Notes: generated from the letters alone by a model not told the origin. Shown: positions 48,978 to 63,720, counted from the first letter of the stretch. The stretch is DNA of 64,000 nt from Rhodamnia argentea (GCF_020921035.1 NC_063153.1:14632001-14696000); one strand, 5' to 3'. Program-made: numbers and translations.

Positions 48978-50336
48978 CTAATAAGTACTCAATAAATAAA
49001 TATGGGTTGAATCTATTCGATCATCGAGGTAAAAAAAAGAGATGCCCACAAGTTCAAATCGACCAGCCTTTTGTCTTTGGGCCGGTTAGTGGGTGGGTTT
49101 GTTTCATGGGCTCATTCTTGTCCTTAGAATGCTTGGAGGAGCAATCCAACATGAAATAAATCTTTTCAATTAATTGCTCAGAAAAAAATAAGATAAAGGA
49201 ATGGATTTTCCATTTTCCTTTTACTATAATCTAGGGGCACAGACGTGGAGACCTGACTATTTAGAGGCCCATAAAACGCCATGCAAGCCCTATGAACAAG
49301 TTAAACTCGGCCTTAACCAGGCAGCTCGTACGTGGCCATTGAAATTTAAATGGACAACCTTTAATTCCCGAGCTGAAAATATTCCGATGCTATCGCATCA
49401 ACCATTGAGGATTAGATTCACCTTTCCTATTGTCTAGAGGAGAAACGGAGTTTAACCTGAGAAATGTGTATATGTAACTCTTCTTCATCGGTCGAGAAGA
49501 CATTTATATCTACCTATATTCTCCACAAATAATTACTTTGAATTTAGATGCGTATGCGACGCGTATGTAAAAGTAGTCGCTATAAAATCAAACTTTACAA
49601 GCTGTGCTTATTTCGTTACTATACACAAAACAAGTTACCATTTTCCATGTTCAATTTTCGTCTATCTTATTTTGTGGAAAACATGCTTCCTCTAATTTTT
49701 CACCGGTGCTTGTTTTGAGGGGGTGGCATGTGACATTGGAGTGTATATAATTTACTAAGAGGTGATCTCATTAGGACTCCTTGGAAATAGTTTCTAGGAA
49801 GATAATTGAAAACGACACTCGACAACGCGAAACTTAACGGGCGAGAATTCAATACCCGATCCGAGCATTTAATGCATATTCCTGAATAATTTTGTCGTCT
49901 AAGTATCTATTAGTCACACGTAAATCATAATTAGAGGGAAATCATGTTCCATTAAAAGTGAATATAGGTAAAAATATTAATCTGAGTCTAGTGAAAAAAA
50001 AGCCTAACTAAAAAAAGTGATTGACCTAATTAAAGACAATTTGAAGAGGGGAGAGAGAGAAAGGGAAAAGAGAAATGGAGGGTCCTCCCTCCAAGGTCCG
50101 AACATCAAGGGCGGGACGCGAGAAATCGCCGCCCGAACGGACGGTGGAGAGAGCATCAATGCCACGCCACTCAGATCCCCTTCTCGCTCTCTTTCTATCT
50201 CTAGCTCTCTGCAAATTCAAAGCCCGAAGCTCTTCCCCCCCCGCCACTTCCACCGAATCGAAGACGAGAGTGAAGCTGAAATCTGTTTCTCTGGAGAGTG
50301 AGATTTGAGAAGCGACGACGCACGCGCGCTCACACC
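48978..50336. other. Spacer and profilin promoter side
   Basis: No gene until the profilin leader. The last about 300 bp are richer in GC and purines and end in a CT/GA-rich leader before the profilin ATG. Confidence 0.45.
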
Positions 50337-50462
50337 ATGTCGTGGCAAACCTACGTGGACGATCACCTCATGTGCGACATCGACGGCCAGGGCCAGCACC
50401 TCTCCGCCGCCGCCATCGTCGGCCACGACGGCAGCGTCTGGGCTCAGAGCTCCACTTTCCCC

Positions 50463-50512
<50 letters not shown>

Positions 50513-51912
50513 TGCATGCATTGGCTCGCGCTTTTGTGTGCTTGGTTTAACTGGAGGGCTTTGATCGGATCGGATCGTATCGGATCTCTCGCGGCTTCTT
50601 TCCCGCGGTTTTTCTTTGAAATTTTCTGTGTCTTCCGTCCCCGGGGGGACCGATCCGATCGCCTCGCGACGATGTCACATCATCAGTCGCTCTATCGACG
50701 TTCGTGCGGGCGAACGAACGATCTGCATTGTCACGATTAGATCAATCTGCGTCGACTCGTTCTGAACGCTACGAATCTGCCGCATTGCGTCAACCTTTTG
50801 ATGATGAGGAACCGAAATGAGATTCCCGCCTTGCTCTCCAACGGAGCTAGCGTAAGGAGCTCGCGTGAGCTGCTTGATTGCTTGAAACTAGACGAGCAAT
50901 GCCTAGATGTGGATCCATTACTCATTTCGATTCTGAAGGATCTTGGCCACAAGAGCACGATCTTCTCTTTTACTTGGATGCCAGATTCTCGAAAAGTTGA
51001 AATTTTTATACCGTTGTGTGTTCGTCATGGATTTCATAACGATGATTCATTCTCTGATGTCATTTAACCGTCGCTCTTTTCAAATTATTATTACTATTGT
51101 CGAACTGATCCAAGCATTTCTGGCATTTTGTTTCCCCTACCAGTTCAAGGCTCCAGAAATTGCTGGTATTCTGAAAGATTTTGAGGAACCAGGTCATCTT
51201 GCCCCGACAGGCCTGTATCTTGGTGGCAACAAGTACATGGTTATTCAGGGGGAGCCCGGTGTTGTCATTCGCGGAAAGAAGGTGAAGTAATAATTGTTCG
51301 TCGTATCGCATCTTTCAATCTTTTTTCCCCCTTTTCGAAGAGCGAGTGACATCGCGGATTGTTAACTTGATCGAGAGAGCTCGGATTTGAATCTTAGTAA
51401 GTCGGTTAGTTAATTTGACCTTCATTTGTCAAGACAAGTACTTCCTAGGATCTTGCATTTCTTCTCCTTGGGGGTGCTCCAGGGGATTTCTCGAGCCTCT
51501 TTTGTTGGTGTTTGTCAAGCCTTCGCAAGTCCAATTCCTTCCTTCAGTTTATTCAGTGGATTTAAGGATTAAACATGTAAAAACTGCGTTACTGGGCTAG
51601 CTTGTCCTGTGGGGTTGTACGTATGGATCAGAAGGGTAAATTTGTTCTTGCAGCACGCCCCAGATCTTTCAATTTATCTCAAGGTGTTCATGTTTTTTCA
51701 GTCCTGAAACTGTTTTGGAGAGGTTGAAATGGCTTTCTCACATCTATTATGTTACTTAAGGGCATTCTGATACGCAGGGATCTGGAGGCATTACAATCAA
51801 GAAGACAGGGCAAGCACTAGTATTCGGGGTCTACGAGGAACCGGTGACTCCAGGACAGTGCAATATGATTGTCGAGAGGCTCGGAGATTATCTGATCGAT
51901 CAGGGCCTGTAG
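50337..51912 (+). CDS. PRF: Profilin
   Basis: Small actin-monomer-binding protein that also binds poly-proline and phosphoinositides, and so controls actin assembly in the cytosol. Three exons, 50337-50465, 51144-51281 and 51778-51912, join in frame to 133 aa; both introns are GT-AG and phase 0, the usual plant profilin structure. It begins [15 protein letters not shown], then [19 protein letters not shown] and the central [17 protein letters not shown], which is strongly conserved in plant profilins. It ends [18 protein letters not shown] and [18 protein letters not shown]. Length matches the family (131-134 aa). Intron 1 opens directly with a CT microsatellite. Plant profilins are also known pan-allergens. 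Confidence 0.97.
50467..50508. repeat. (TC)n microsatellite at profilin intron 1 donor
   Basis: About 21 TC units starting two bases into the intron, so the 5' splice site is immediately followed by a pyrimidine repeat. Confidence 0.95.
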
Positions 51913-53311
51913 GCCTCTGCTCAACTCCATCTATCCGTATCCCTGTCCGCGGTCTAGCTTTTCTTTTTTGGCTCATCTTCTGCATCCGAGTTTGCGCATC
52001 CTGGATCGACAAGTTGCGTGAAATAACCATGTGGTTGTAAGGTATTTCGTTCCCCGGGTGTCATTTGCTTATTATTTACCTTGATTTTTTGCATACGACG
52101 ATACTTCATATAATGTATCGACCTTTTCCTCTTTGGGGTTTATGGTGCTGGCAATAGATTTCAAGTTTTGACTATGTGTTGAATGTGTTTGATGCTCATG
52201 TTTGTCGAACTCGAGACATGAATCGCCTCTATTCGACTAGCTCTGTCAGGTCTAGCAATTTCATTGGCAATTCGTTCCTCTCTCCGTCTCGGTGGGATTA
52301 GAACACTCCTCCAAAACAAAGTCATCGACATGTTTGTGCATAATGACTTTTGGTCCTAGGACTCTAGACTCCAAACAAACGGAAGCAATTGCAATGACAT
52401 GTAAAAATGATCATACTCCTGATTTCTTCTATCGATTTGTACATGCCGGCTCAATTTAAATCAAGTACTCTTGTAACTATCAGCCCTTCAGAATTCAGAC
52501 TCGAGCACTTCATCATGTCAACAGTCGAGCATACATTATTTCCTCCCCACTGCAACTCTGCCATTTTGAGTAGGAATCCCCAGTCATCTCTCTTTTTCTA
52601 CTATGATTCTGCCATCTTTTTCAGATATACAACTCAACATATCCTCATTATCATGTACTTCATTTTTCCCATTAAGAGAGTACATTGGGAAAATCAACAT
52701 TTGGTCCACATTGAAAATAGAATAATCAGTTAACGATAGAAGAAATCGGCAAAACATGAAATTTTCACATGAAATTTTCAAATGGTCTTCTTTTAAGACA
52801 ATCGTCCGATAACCCAAGAATGATCCAACGACAAACCGCTGTTTACCTCTCGAGAGCCTCGACATAAGACAGGGAACAATCTCCTCCAAACCTTTCAGTT
52901 CTCACATTTTGCGACTTGCTTCAGTTAAATCCAAGACACAGGACAAAATCCTTTAAACCTTCTTGAGTGTAAACATTTTGCGGCTAGCATCACTTGCACG
53001 GGTTGGCCACCGCAGCCCCTTTCACTTTTACAATTACAAATGACTACTAGACGGTCCACCAAAATCCTAACAAAGAAGATCCAGCTTGGGCCATTTTGTA
53101 CACGTAAATATCCATGAAGACAGGATTTCCTGAACCTACCTCTATTAACATGATACTGCAAAACTCAGCCCCCTGATAATTTCATTCAACAGACTACAAT
53201 CATTTGGACAGATGAATAACAAAAATGGTAATTCTTTTTCTCGCACGGATACATCCATTTAAATTTCCACATTCTTGTCACGGCCTCTTTTGCGGGGTTC
53301 CCCATGATTCT
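51913..53311. other. Convergent 3' flanks of profilin and GH17 gene
   Basis: The two genes point toward each other. The first about 200 bp is the likely profilin 3' UTR; the last few hundred are the 3' side of the glucanase gene. No other gene seen. Confidence 0.45.
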
Positions 53312-56300
53312 TTACACATTGCCGGTGATCAAAATAAATAACAGGAAAAATGGCATAATAGTGTAGCTTAATGCCAAGATATGGACTTCACCTGCCTGGG
53401 AGGAAGAATGTGAAGAAATGGCCGTAGCATTGCTTGTAGCGGTTTTGTTGCTCCTGCATTGAGTTTAACAAAGGACAAGGAAATCAAGCATTGGTGCAAG
53501 GATTATCGAGCTTAAAATGTTAGGGAACTGTAATTGCATACGGATATTTACCCGGCAGTCATATAAATGCACTTGTCATAACCTGATACACAAGAAGCAG
53601 CCGAAAGCTCCAATTAGCATTGCCGGAAACTCAATTAGATAACCAGAGAAAACGTTTGAAATTAGAAGCTAAGTTGCACTAGCATCCTAAATCAGGTATG
53701 ATCATCGTTGAGAGAAAACTAACATGCTTGTTAGGACGAAAAATGATAACTTCTCTTAATATCAGGTTTACAACATGGAAGTTCAACAACTGGTTGTGTT
53801 AAATGTTCTTGTGTTATTATCCCAGAACGCCTCTTTGGCCAACTCAAATCACATAGAGGTCGCTTAAAGTCCAGCATAGATGAACATAAAGAAGCAGGAA
53901 TAGAGATTATGCTCTAATGGGTGACAAAGAAGAGATATACTTGGGTTCTTGTCGACTTTTAACCCTGCCCCTCCAAAGCTACAAGCAACATCTGTAGCGC
54001 TATTTTGCTGATAGTAACTGTTGAAGGCAAACGAGGCATGAGAAACCAAGGTGTCCGGCTCATAACACGGTTGGCTGGGTTGAATCGCAGAACAGTCCAC
54101 ATTTCCTGGTCCACAGGCCCAGTCTAGGGCATTCTTCAAGTCCATATCCGATGCATTAGACGAAGCGATGCACCATGTAGTTCCATTAGAACTGGTGATA
54201 TTAGCTCCAGTTATCACATCCACAGAGCCTCGTCCAGTGAAGTCCAAATTGTACACACTCGTCTCATCAGGATAAAATAGCCCCCAGTTCCTCTCAGAAT
54301 CCAAACCAGGCTTCCTGTTTTCATTGAAAAGCGAAAAGATATACACATCCAACTCTTCACCGGGCTTCGCAGGAGTGCCTGTGTTATTAATCACGTGACG
54401 GATCAAGTTTGTATTGTAAATCTGAGCATTATCTGGAGTTGCAGCAGTTTCTTTAGCAGAACCTTTAGATGGCCATCCTGTTTCAGTGACCATGATTTTG
54501 ATGGTCCGGAAGTTCAAAGCCATGAGGGCAAAGTAAAGAGCATCGATCTGGGCATCGAACATGCTAGTGTAGAGCAACCCGGTGTTTGGATCAATCACTT
54601 CTGAGGACGACTCAAACAAGGCATAGTCTAGAGAGACATTGTTTGGCGAATCTCGATAGGCATAGTAAGGATAGATGTTGATCATGAAAGGAGATTGGTT
54701 CTCAGCAAGAAATATCAGAAGGGGTTTCAAGAAAGATGCGTAGTTACTACTAAAAGCACCCGCTGAAGGCGGAAAAGATCTCGATAGAACTCCGAGAGAA
54801 TGGGTCGTGGAGACTTTGATTCTTTTGTGTAGACCGACTTTTCTCAAGGCTGTAAAGATGTTTTGCATCGCTGGTACCACGAGGGCAGTGACATTGCTGG
54901 AACTTTCTGTTGCCTCGGCACCGACAGTGATGTACGTGATCTTCGTGGTAGGATAATATGGGAGAATGCTGTTCTTCAGCCAAGTGTCGGCATTTGATTG
55001 GAACTGAGAGAACGGCAATAGGTCTGAGTTTGGAATACCTATGATGAGCTCTACTCCTGTGTTTGCAAAGGCCTTGAGAACCTGAATGTTAGAGTCGTAA
55101 ATCCTGAGGTACTTGATGTTGTGAAGCTGAACCAATTGTGCGACTTTGTCAGCTGTCGGGAGGTCATCCGCATTTCTACCATAGCATATTCCGATAGTGC
55201 TTCCTCTGCACAGGTCTGCCGCGAGGAAAAAGGGTCTAAGTTACTCGTCCAAATTAAGTGTCAGGAATTGGCCAAAAGATATCAAGTGTTATAAACATCT
55301 GACGATAGTCAGACATGTCATGCACTATAAATTTGACAAGGTATGAGGATCATGTTTGAGTATACTTGAGAAATGGTTGATCTACTTCAACCAACCATTC
55401 AGAAGATCAAGTTACCATAAGAACTTCAATGGAAATCAACTTAACTCTTGTCTAATGCATAGTAGAGAAATCCTCTACTGACTAATCATTAGCTTGAATA
55501 AACGGGGAGACCAATTGGCTAACATGAGGGTGCAAGATACGTATACTATTATACTTTCTCTGTACTCTCTTTGGCACTTCTCTTACAGAAAACATTCCAC
55601 ACACTACTGCAAGACTCATTTTTTAGCACCCCTCTCCAATAGAAAAACTTGAGGCTTTGTTTTCGGAGAAATGCTAAGTAAACGAAGATCAGTTTTAAAA
55701 ATCGTTCTACTAAGTGATGTAGCAAATTGTTTTTTTTTTTTTTTTTGGTAAGGAGTGATGTAGCAAATTGTTATTGCCTGTTGAATACAATAAGCTCCTT
55801 CAAATGCCCATTTCCAGTCTGCCACTTACTTAATATACCAATTTTATGGATCAGTCCCAGTATACGGTATACCTAGCATTGCTCTTATTCTAGGGTTTGG
55901 CAGCTATGTTCGAACAATGCCAGACTACCATTTCCAGTCAAATATTTAGACCACTTTGTCCATCACATTATCAATCAGTGCCTTGCCAGAAGTACTCCTC
56001 AAGGGCTTCTATATCTGTAAATCCCTAGTTTCTCCCAAAACACAGTGTGCGCATGAGCAGACAAAATCTAGTTATCTGCAGATGCTACTAAATAATTTTT
56101 TCACCTTTCTTCCACAAAATTTGCCCATGCATGTCATATTCAAGAAATGCACTTAGTCCATGAGCCAGTGCTTTTCTCTCTCTCAGAGGGAGGTAGCTTG
56201 GACCACATGAGATTCTATGCAATCTATTATGTGGGTCAGCTAAGTAAATAATTGACTTTCTAGCTGTCCGAGAGAATGAGAGTCTGCCTACTTACCATAA

Positions 56301-56830
56301 ACATTAATGCAGAGCATAGCATCAACACTGATTAGAGCAAGTAATTGAGGGCAAGAGAATAGATCAAGTGAATGTCCCAGAGCACACGTCACGACGAAGT
56401 TTGACGAAACCAAGCCATCATTTTGAGTGGTGAGAGAGACCGTGCACGCATCGTACGCCCCCAAACACAAAGTGTATCAAGACGAGAGGAAAAAAAAAAT
56501 GCAAACTTGAGCGACTTCAAGAGCAGAATGCAGACAAGCTAAAAGCTACCCAAATGAGGTCCAAGATAGTGGTGACTCTCTTCACTTTTCAAGCCTTCAA
56601 ATGGTTTAGAAAATGGCAGGAGATAGAAAGATCGATACTGCAGATAAGCAAAGCGAAGAAACTACAAAACAGTACATGTATCGATCACAAGGACAGCTGT
56701 AGAAAAAGCGAATCCGTTGAAGATAGAGGAAGAAGAAAAAGAATCAAGACTCAAGACTCAAGAAGAAAGACAAACCCAGAAGCATAAGCAACTGCGAAGT
56801 GGCAAAGATGAGCCTGAACCGTCTTCCCAT
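53312..56830 (-). CDS. Glucan endo-1,3-beta-glucosidase, GH17 with X8 domain
   Basis: Cell-surface enzyme that hydrolyses beta-1,3-glucan (callose), as at plasmodesmata or in growing walls. Four exons join in frame to 500 aa: 56830-56776, 55215-53941, 53582-53552 and 53453-53312. Exon 1 encodes the signal peptide MGRRFRLIFATSQLLMLL; its donor (CTGG|GTTTGT) is weak, so it is the least certain part. The mature protein starts near GSTIGICYGRNADDLP. Catalytic glutamates are in ITVGAEATES (acid/base; the usual VGNE is VGAE here, as I recall for this subclade) and MVTETGWPSKG (nucleophile). A linker leads to the X8/CBM43 domain: TWCIASSNAS, ALDWACGPGNVDCSAIQPSQ, VSHASFAFNSYYQQN, DVACSFGGAG and YDKCIYMTAG. 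The C-terminus, after an Asn/Ser/Thr-rich stretch, is hydrophobic (YTIMPFFLLFILI), as for a GPI anchor. Related to At5g56590 and At4g29360. Confidence 0.93.
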
Positions 56831-56837
56831 TTGTGCT

Positions 56838-56876
56838 CTGTCTGTCTGTCTGTCTCTCTCTCTATCTCTGTCTCTG
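56838..56876. repeat. (TGTC)n/(TC)n tract in GH17 leader
   Basis: Mixed tgtc and tc repeats a few bases upstream of the glucanase start codon. On the coding strand it is a purine-rich 5' UTR. A second CT run is at 56967-56991. Confidence 0.8.
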
Positions 56877-57102
56877 TGAGAATTCTTGAGAAGCCTCTCG
56901 CTTTATTCCTGAGACCCACTTCAGCAAAATGCTGTTCTCAACGTTCTCCCCTTCTTGAGAACTGCGTCTCTCTCTCTCTCTCTCTCTCTCTGGAGGAAAG
57001 ATAAAAGCTTTGGTCTTTAGATGCAGAGCTCGTGAGTCAAGAGTCTTTGACTCCACACTGTGCTGTACTGGAGCGAGAGATGACGAGTGCGAGCCTGCGC
57101 AG

Positions 57103-57128
57103 CGTAAATCGTAAATCGTAAATCGTAA
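57103..57128. repeat. Heptamer tandem repeat (GTAAATC)
   Basis: Nearly four consecutive copies of gtaaatc in the promoter region of the glucanase gene. Confidence 0.9.
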
Positions 57129-57391
57129 AGCGAGCTGCGTTTTTTGGTCAGTTGCTCGCGTCGCTTCTGATCGTTGGCGTGGCAGTTTCCGTAAATATGG
57201 AGGAAGGGATGCTGCGTATGTGTCAGAGAGTTGCAGACAGACAGTGGCTACTGTGTATTGGACGTACGGGAAGGCTGAGAGGGTTCGGACTTCAGATGGT
57301 TTTATTAATTGGATTTGAATCGGAAGCGCCTCGGGTACGCCCCCTGCTTTTTGGCATGTCTGTCGTTTCGGAATTTGGAATGGGAAAAACG

Positions 57392-57860
57392 AAAAATAAC
57401 ACAAATAGCTTTCAAATTTCGATTTAACATGCACTATACTTTTAATTCGTTCAATATAATTTCTAAATTATTAATAAATAATTAAATTTAATTCTTAATT
57501 TATATGAAGATATTTAATATCTTTTGTTCCAATCACTTGATGAACGGAATTTGCCAATTCATCTTTTCATCTTTTAAGCTTGAATAGTGAACAACGAAAA
57601 AGTTATACATATATTATTCAAGCAAGATATTCATTTCAAACCAAGCAGGATATCCATTTCAAATCACGATTTAATAACCTGCGTGACATCTTAACTCTTG
57701 ACTCTTCATTTTTTTAAATACAACTTAACATATAATAAATCACATCATCAAATAACGTTTGATTTGTCGTTTGAGCAAATAAAAGAAACTGCATTGAACA
57801 TTTATTTATAATTCAGGGACAATAATATATAAAAATTCGGGAACCGTTTGCGTTATTTTC
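57392..57860. repeat. Foldback element, same family as 2946-3305
   Basis: The left arm aaaaataacacaaatagctt, later cacatgcactatac-type phrases, and the reverse complement of the right arm (aaaataacgcaaacggttcc) pair imperfectly. Internal phrases attcgttcaatataatttct and ttaattcttaatttatatga echo the left-end copy near 3000. Non-coding. Confidence 0.6.
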
Positions 57861-58784
57861 TTCTTGAAATCGAGCCTGGCTTGTATTGAACAATTGATTT
57901 CGCGTAAACAAAAATCCAAAAAATGATATCCCAATCAATCCCCCGTAAAGTAATCATAGGAGAAAATATACTTTTTGATTTAACAGAAAAGCACTTATTT
58001 CGCGTACAAAACTAATAAAAAAAAATAGAGACATTCTTCTCCCGGCACAGGCTGCATTGCATTTGCACTCATTTTTTGCTTCCAAAAGAAAGTCTAATTT
58101 CCTAAAAAAAAATCTGAATTTTAAATTTATTTTCTATTTTTCCCTTTTTTTACAAAAAAAAAAACTCAAATTTTTTTAGATTCAGTCTAAATCTGGCCCC
58201 GACAACTTTTGTTGTTGTTGTTGGAGACGATCCATGTATTTTTCTTGTCGTTGTTTTGTTATTTTATTCCACCCTTACCTCTCATCCTCAAAACACATGT
58301 TGGACTGTTCATAAAGAAATTTTCACATTTGTTAGGGCCATTCAAGTAACCATCTTTCGACAAAAAAAAAAAAAAGGTAACCATCTCCTTTAAAAAAAAA
58401 AAAATTCTCCCGACAGGAAAAAAAAAAGAAGCCACCATCTATCTTTAGTGACAAAAAAAAAAAAGTACAATCTTCAACGGCGGTGATTTGATCTCCAATC
58501 AATAGATGATCCAACATCCCGGCCGGTTGTTTTGGGAAATCTTGCCCGCAGGTAAAAGACTCGTGTTTTGGAGAAATTATCCGAATCAAACCCACATTTA
58601 TTATATGAAAGCCGATTGGACCCTAAATATTTTTGTAAATTTCTAATGTGGGCCGTCCATCTGATATGTCCTTAAATGTGTTGACACGGTGGTCAAATCA
58701 TCACCGGTTATTTTAATACGCGGCACGACTAGAAGAACTATCACAAAAACCACGTGATTTTGAGATTTTTCTAAATTTTTTTAA
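57861..58784. other. Spacer, no gene seen
   Basis: Many A and T runs (58090, 58150, 58365, 58395, 58450). Unassigned. Confidence 0.4.
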
Positions 58785-58871
58785 GGTTAATATCGCGAAA
58801 TTTTTTAAATTAATATATTTATGATAAATTTATTAAAAATTATTTAGTTTTTACGAAAGATCTTAAACTGG

Positions 58872-58902
<31 letters not shown>

Positions 58903-59552
58903 TACCAAAAATTATTTTTTATCATGAAAAATCCTATACTGTTACAACCGTGACATATTTATCTCAAACGATTTTTTTTACTACAAAAAAATTTTAAATG
59001 GGTGTACATATGACAAATTATCCTAAACTATTTTTTTTATTATCAAAAATTCCAAACTAGTACACTTATGATAAATTTATCCTCAATTAATTTTCGTTAA
59101 ATTGAGTTAATATTACGAAAAATCTCAAACTAATACACCTGCGACAAATTTATCTTCCGTTAGTCGTTAAATTGGATTAACAACACAATAAATCCCAAAC
59201 TGATATATCCGTAACATACATAAGGTAAACTTCTGAAACTATTACACCTGTCAATTGCTACATGTTATCCGACTAAGTAATTTGACGGTAAAACTTAAAG
59301 AAAACTAAGCGAGGGTAAATTTATCGTAAGCGTGCTAGTTTAGGTTTATTAGGAATAAATTTATCATAGGCGTACTAATTTGAGGTTTGTTTGCGGTAAA
59401 AAAATTGTGGCAAATTTATCACATGTCTATCAATTTGAGTTTTTTTGTGGTAAAAAATATAATTTTGAGTAAATTTATCACATGTATAACAGTTTGAAAT
59501 TTTTTGTGGTCAAAAAATAGTTTTAAGTAAATTTATCACATGTATATAAGTT
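58785..59552. repeat. Foldback element of the 'ttaatatcacgaaaaat' family, copy 3 (right end lost)
   Basis: It starts ggttaatatcgcgaaatttt and continues with aatttatcataggcgtacta and aaatttatcacatgtataac sentences as in copies 1 and 2. The right terminus is missing and the sequence passes straight into the next repeat. A (TA)n run sits at 58875-58898. Confidence 0.65.
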
Positions 59553-59564
59553 AAATGGAAGTGC

Positions 59565-60470
59565 TAAAATTTGTCACGAAAGTGAAATTGAGTCATAGAA
59601 CTTTTAAAAAGTTCACCTCAAACTTATCAAATTAGTATAAATAACTCTATCTAATTTGGCTAATTGAAAACGCTAACACGACTTTTTTTATTATTTTCCC
59701 TACCATAATTGGCATTGACGTGGCAAAAATATATAAGACAAAGCCAAAACTACATCATTTTGACAAAATCGTAGTTAATGGAAAAGAATTCATCGGCGTG
59801 TGCCCATCACTGAAAATAATGCGAGATTTGGTGATCGGCTGCCGTATGAGCTTTGATGCTACTACGGATCCGTCTTTGGGGAATATGTCAATCCTTGTAA
59901 GCGGTATCAAGTTGATTAACTTTTTAGATTTTCTTGTTTTACTTGCTTTGTCGGATTGGCATATTTGTCTTGAAGTTATGTGCTTCTCTTTTTATATGAA
60001 ATGAAGATGTTCGTTCCGACAAAAAAAAAAAAATCTAAATTTGACTTTTTAATTTTAAATATTATTTAAATATTAACAAATATATTTAAAAAAAATGAAG
60101 GCTAGATTGGATGAGGACTTGCAGGACCATTGCCGCTACCATCCACCATCGCCGCATAGGGCTGGCGAGGGTGCAACGAGGATTGGTCGAGGTTGTCAGG
60201 TACTAGCCAAACCTAGGCGAGTGCCGGTGACCCTCGCTTGCCGTCGCCCGTGGTCGTCGGCCACTAGTCGGGGCTCAACGATCCCGATCGACTCTCACCG
60301 CACCCTCACCGCTTGATTTACACTCCTCCTCTTTTTTATTTAATTTTTAATTTCGTGTATATTCTTAAATTAATTTAAATACTAACTAAATTAAAAAAAG
60401 TTAGATTTGAATCAGAACGTAGATGTTTTTGCCTCTCTTTTTTTTTAATGTTTTATCTACGTCCACGTAA
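59565..60470. repeat. Repeat with large GC-rich core
   Basis: The left part (aaatttgtcacgaaagtgaa, attgagtcatagaactttta) matches the arms of the 19078-19889 element. The core, about 60110-60310, is strongly GC-rich (gctggcgagggtgcaacgag, accctcgcttgccgtcgccc) and surrounded by AT tracts. The ORF across the core is a by-product of composition. Confidence 0.5.
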
Positions 60471-60758
60471 CGTAGTATGGAGAAAAAATAAAAAGAAAAA
60501 AGTCAGATCATTATCTTTGTTTAGTCAAGTGAAATGAATTTAAATGGAAAGATTTGATTGTTAATGATACGCTGATTACACGTTCCGAAAGAAGTTCAGG
60601 ATTCAAATTGCACTCTCGTTTTAAGTCTGGAAAGGAGTACGTGAAAGACCAGAAACTCTCGATCGCCATTCCTCTGTCGAATCCTCGGCCCTGGAGTCTC
60701 TGATTCTTCATCACCATCGGCTTCGTGTTCGTCTCCTTCGTCGGCTGCGCGAGCGAAG

Positions 60759-63420
<2,662 letters not shown>

Positions 63421-63485
63421 TGGAGTTTGGGTACCGTAGAGCTCGAATGTGCTACAGGACGCTTTGTTGATGGGAGCAGGGAAAA

Positions 63486-63510
63486 GATATAACTCAGTGG
63501 TAGAGTGTCA
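63486..63510 (+). pseudogene. Fragment of a chloroplast-type tRNA-Val(GAC) gene
   Basis: The 25 bases gatataactcagtggtagag plus tgtca agree at 24 of 25 positions with the 5' half of plastid trnV-GAC as I remember it (gatataactcagcggtagag then tgtca: acceptor end, D arm and start of the anticodon stem). The sequence then diverges and no 3' half follows. Not functional. Confidence 0.45.
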
Positions 63511-63559
63511 TCTAGAACAAAAGTCTCCTCTCTAACTACAACAAAACTTTTCACGTTGC

Positions 63560-63720
63560 AGGAAAAGTGTTAGAAAAATCTTAAATCTATTGCCAATTTA
63601 GTTCTAAATCTTTTAATGGTGTTAATTTAGTCCTAAACCTTTTAAGCCGATGTTTACCCGGGCGTCGTAGTCTTGCCTAACCGTTCGCTCATAGATGCCT
63701 CATCATTTTCAACATGTATC
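63560..63720. repeat. Fragment of a dispersed foldback repeat
   Basis: aaatctattgccaatttagt and gtgttaatttagtcctaaac recall the arms of the repeats at 4893-5506 and 34280-34690. Only one arm is recognisable. Confidence 0.4.

Noticed and set aside
50298..50740. Poly-Ser/Leu ORFs next to profilin exon 1
   Set aside because: They translate the CT microsatellite in the intron.
56288..56470. Candidate alternative first exon of the GH17 gene ending at a strong donor (TATG|GTAAGT, 56287 side)
   Set aside because: The phase fits exon 2, but the frame has no ATG that would give a signal peptide. The exon at 56830-56776 gives one. It could still be an alternative 5' exon.
60095..60316. 73-aa ORF over the GC-rich block
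   Set aside because: It is the GC-rich core of a repeat; similar cores elsewhere do not share the frame.
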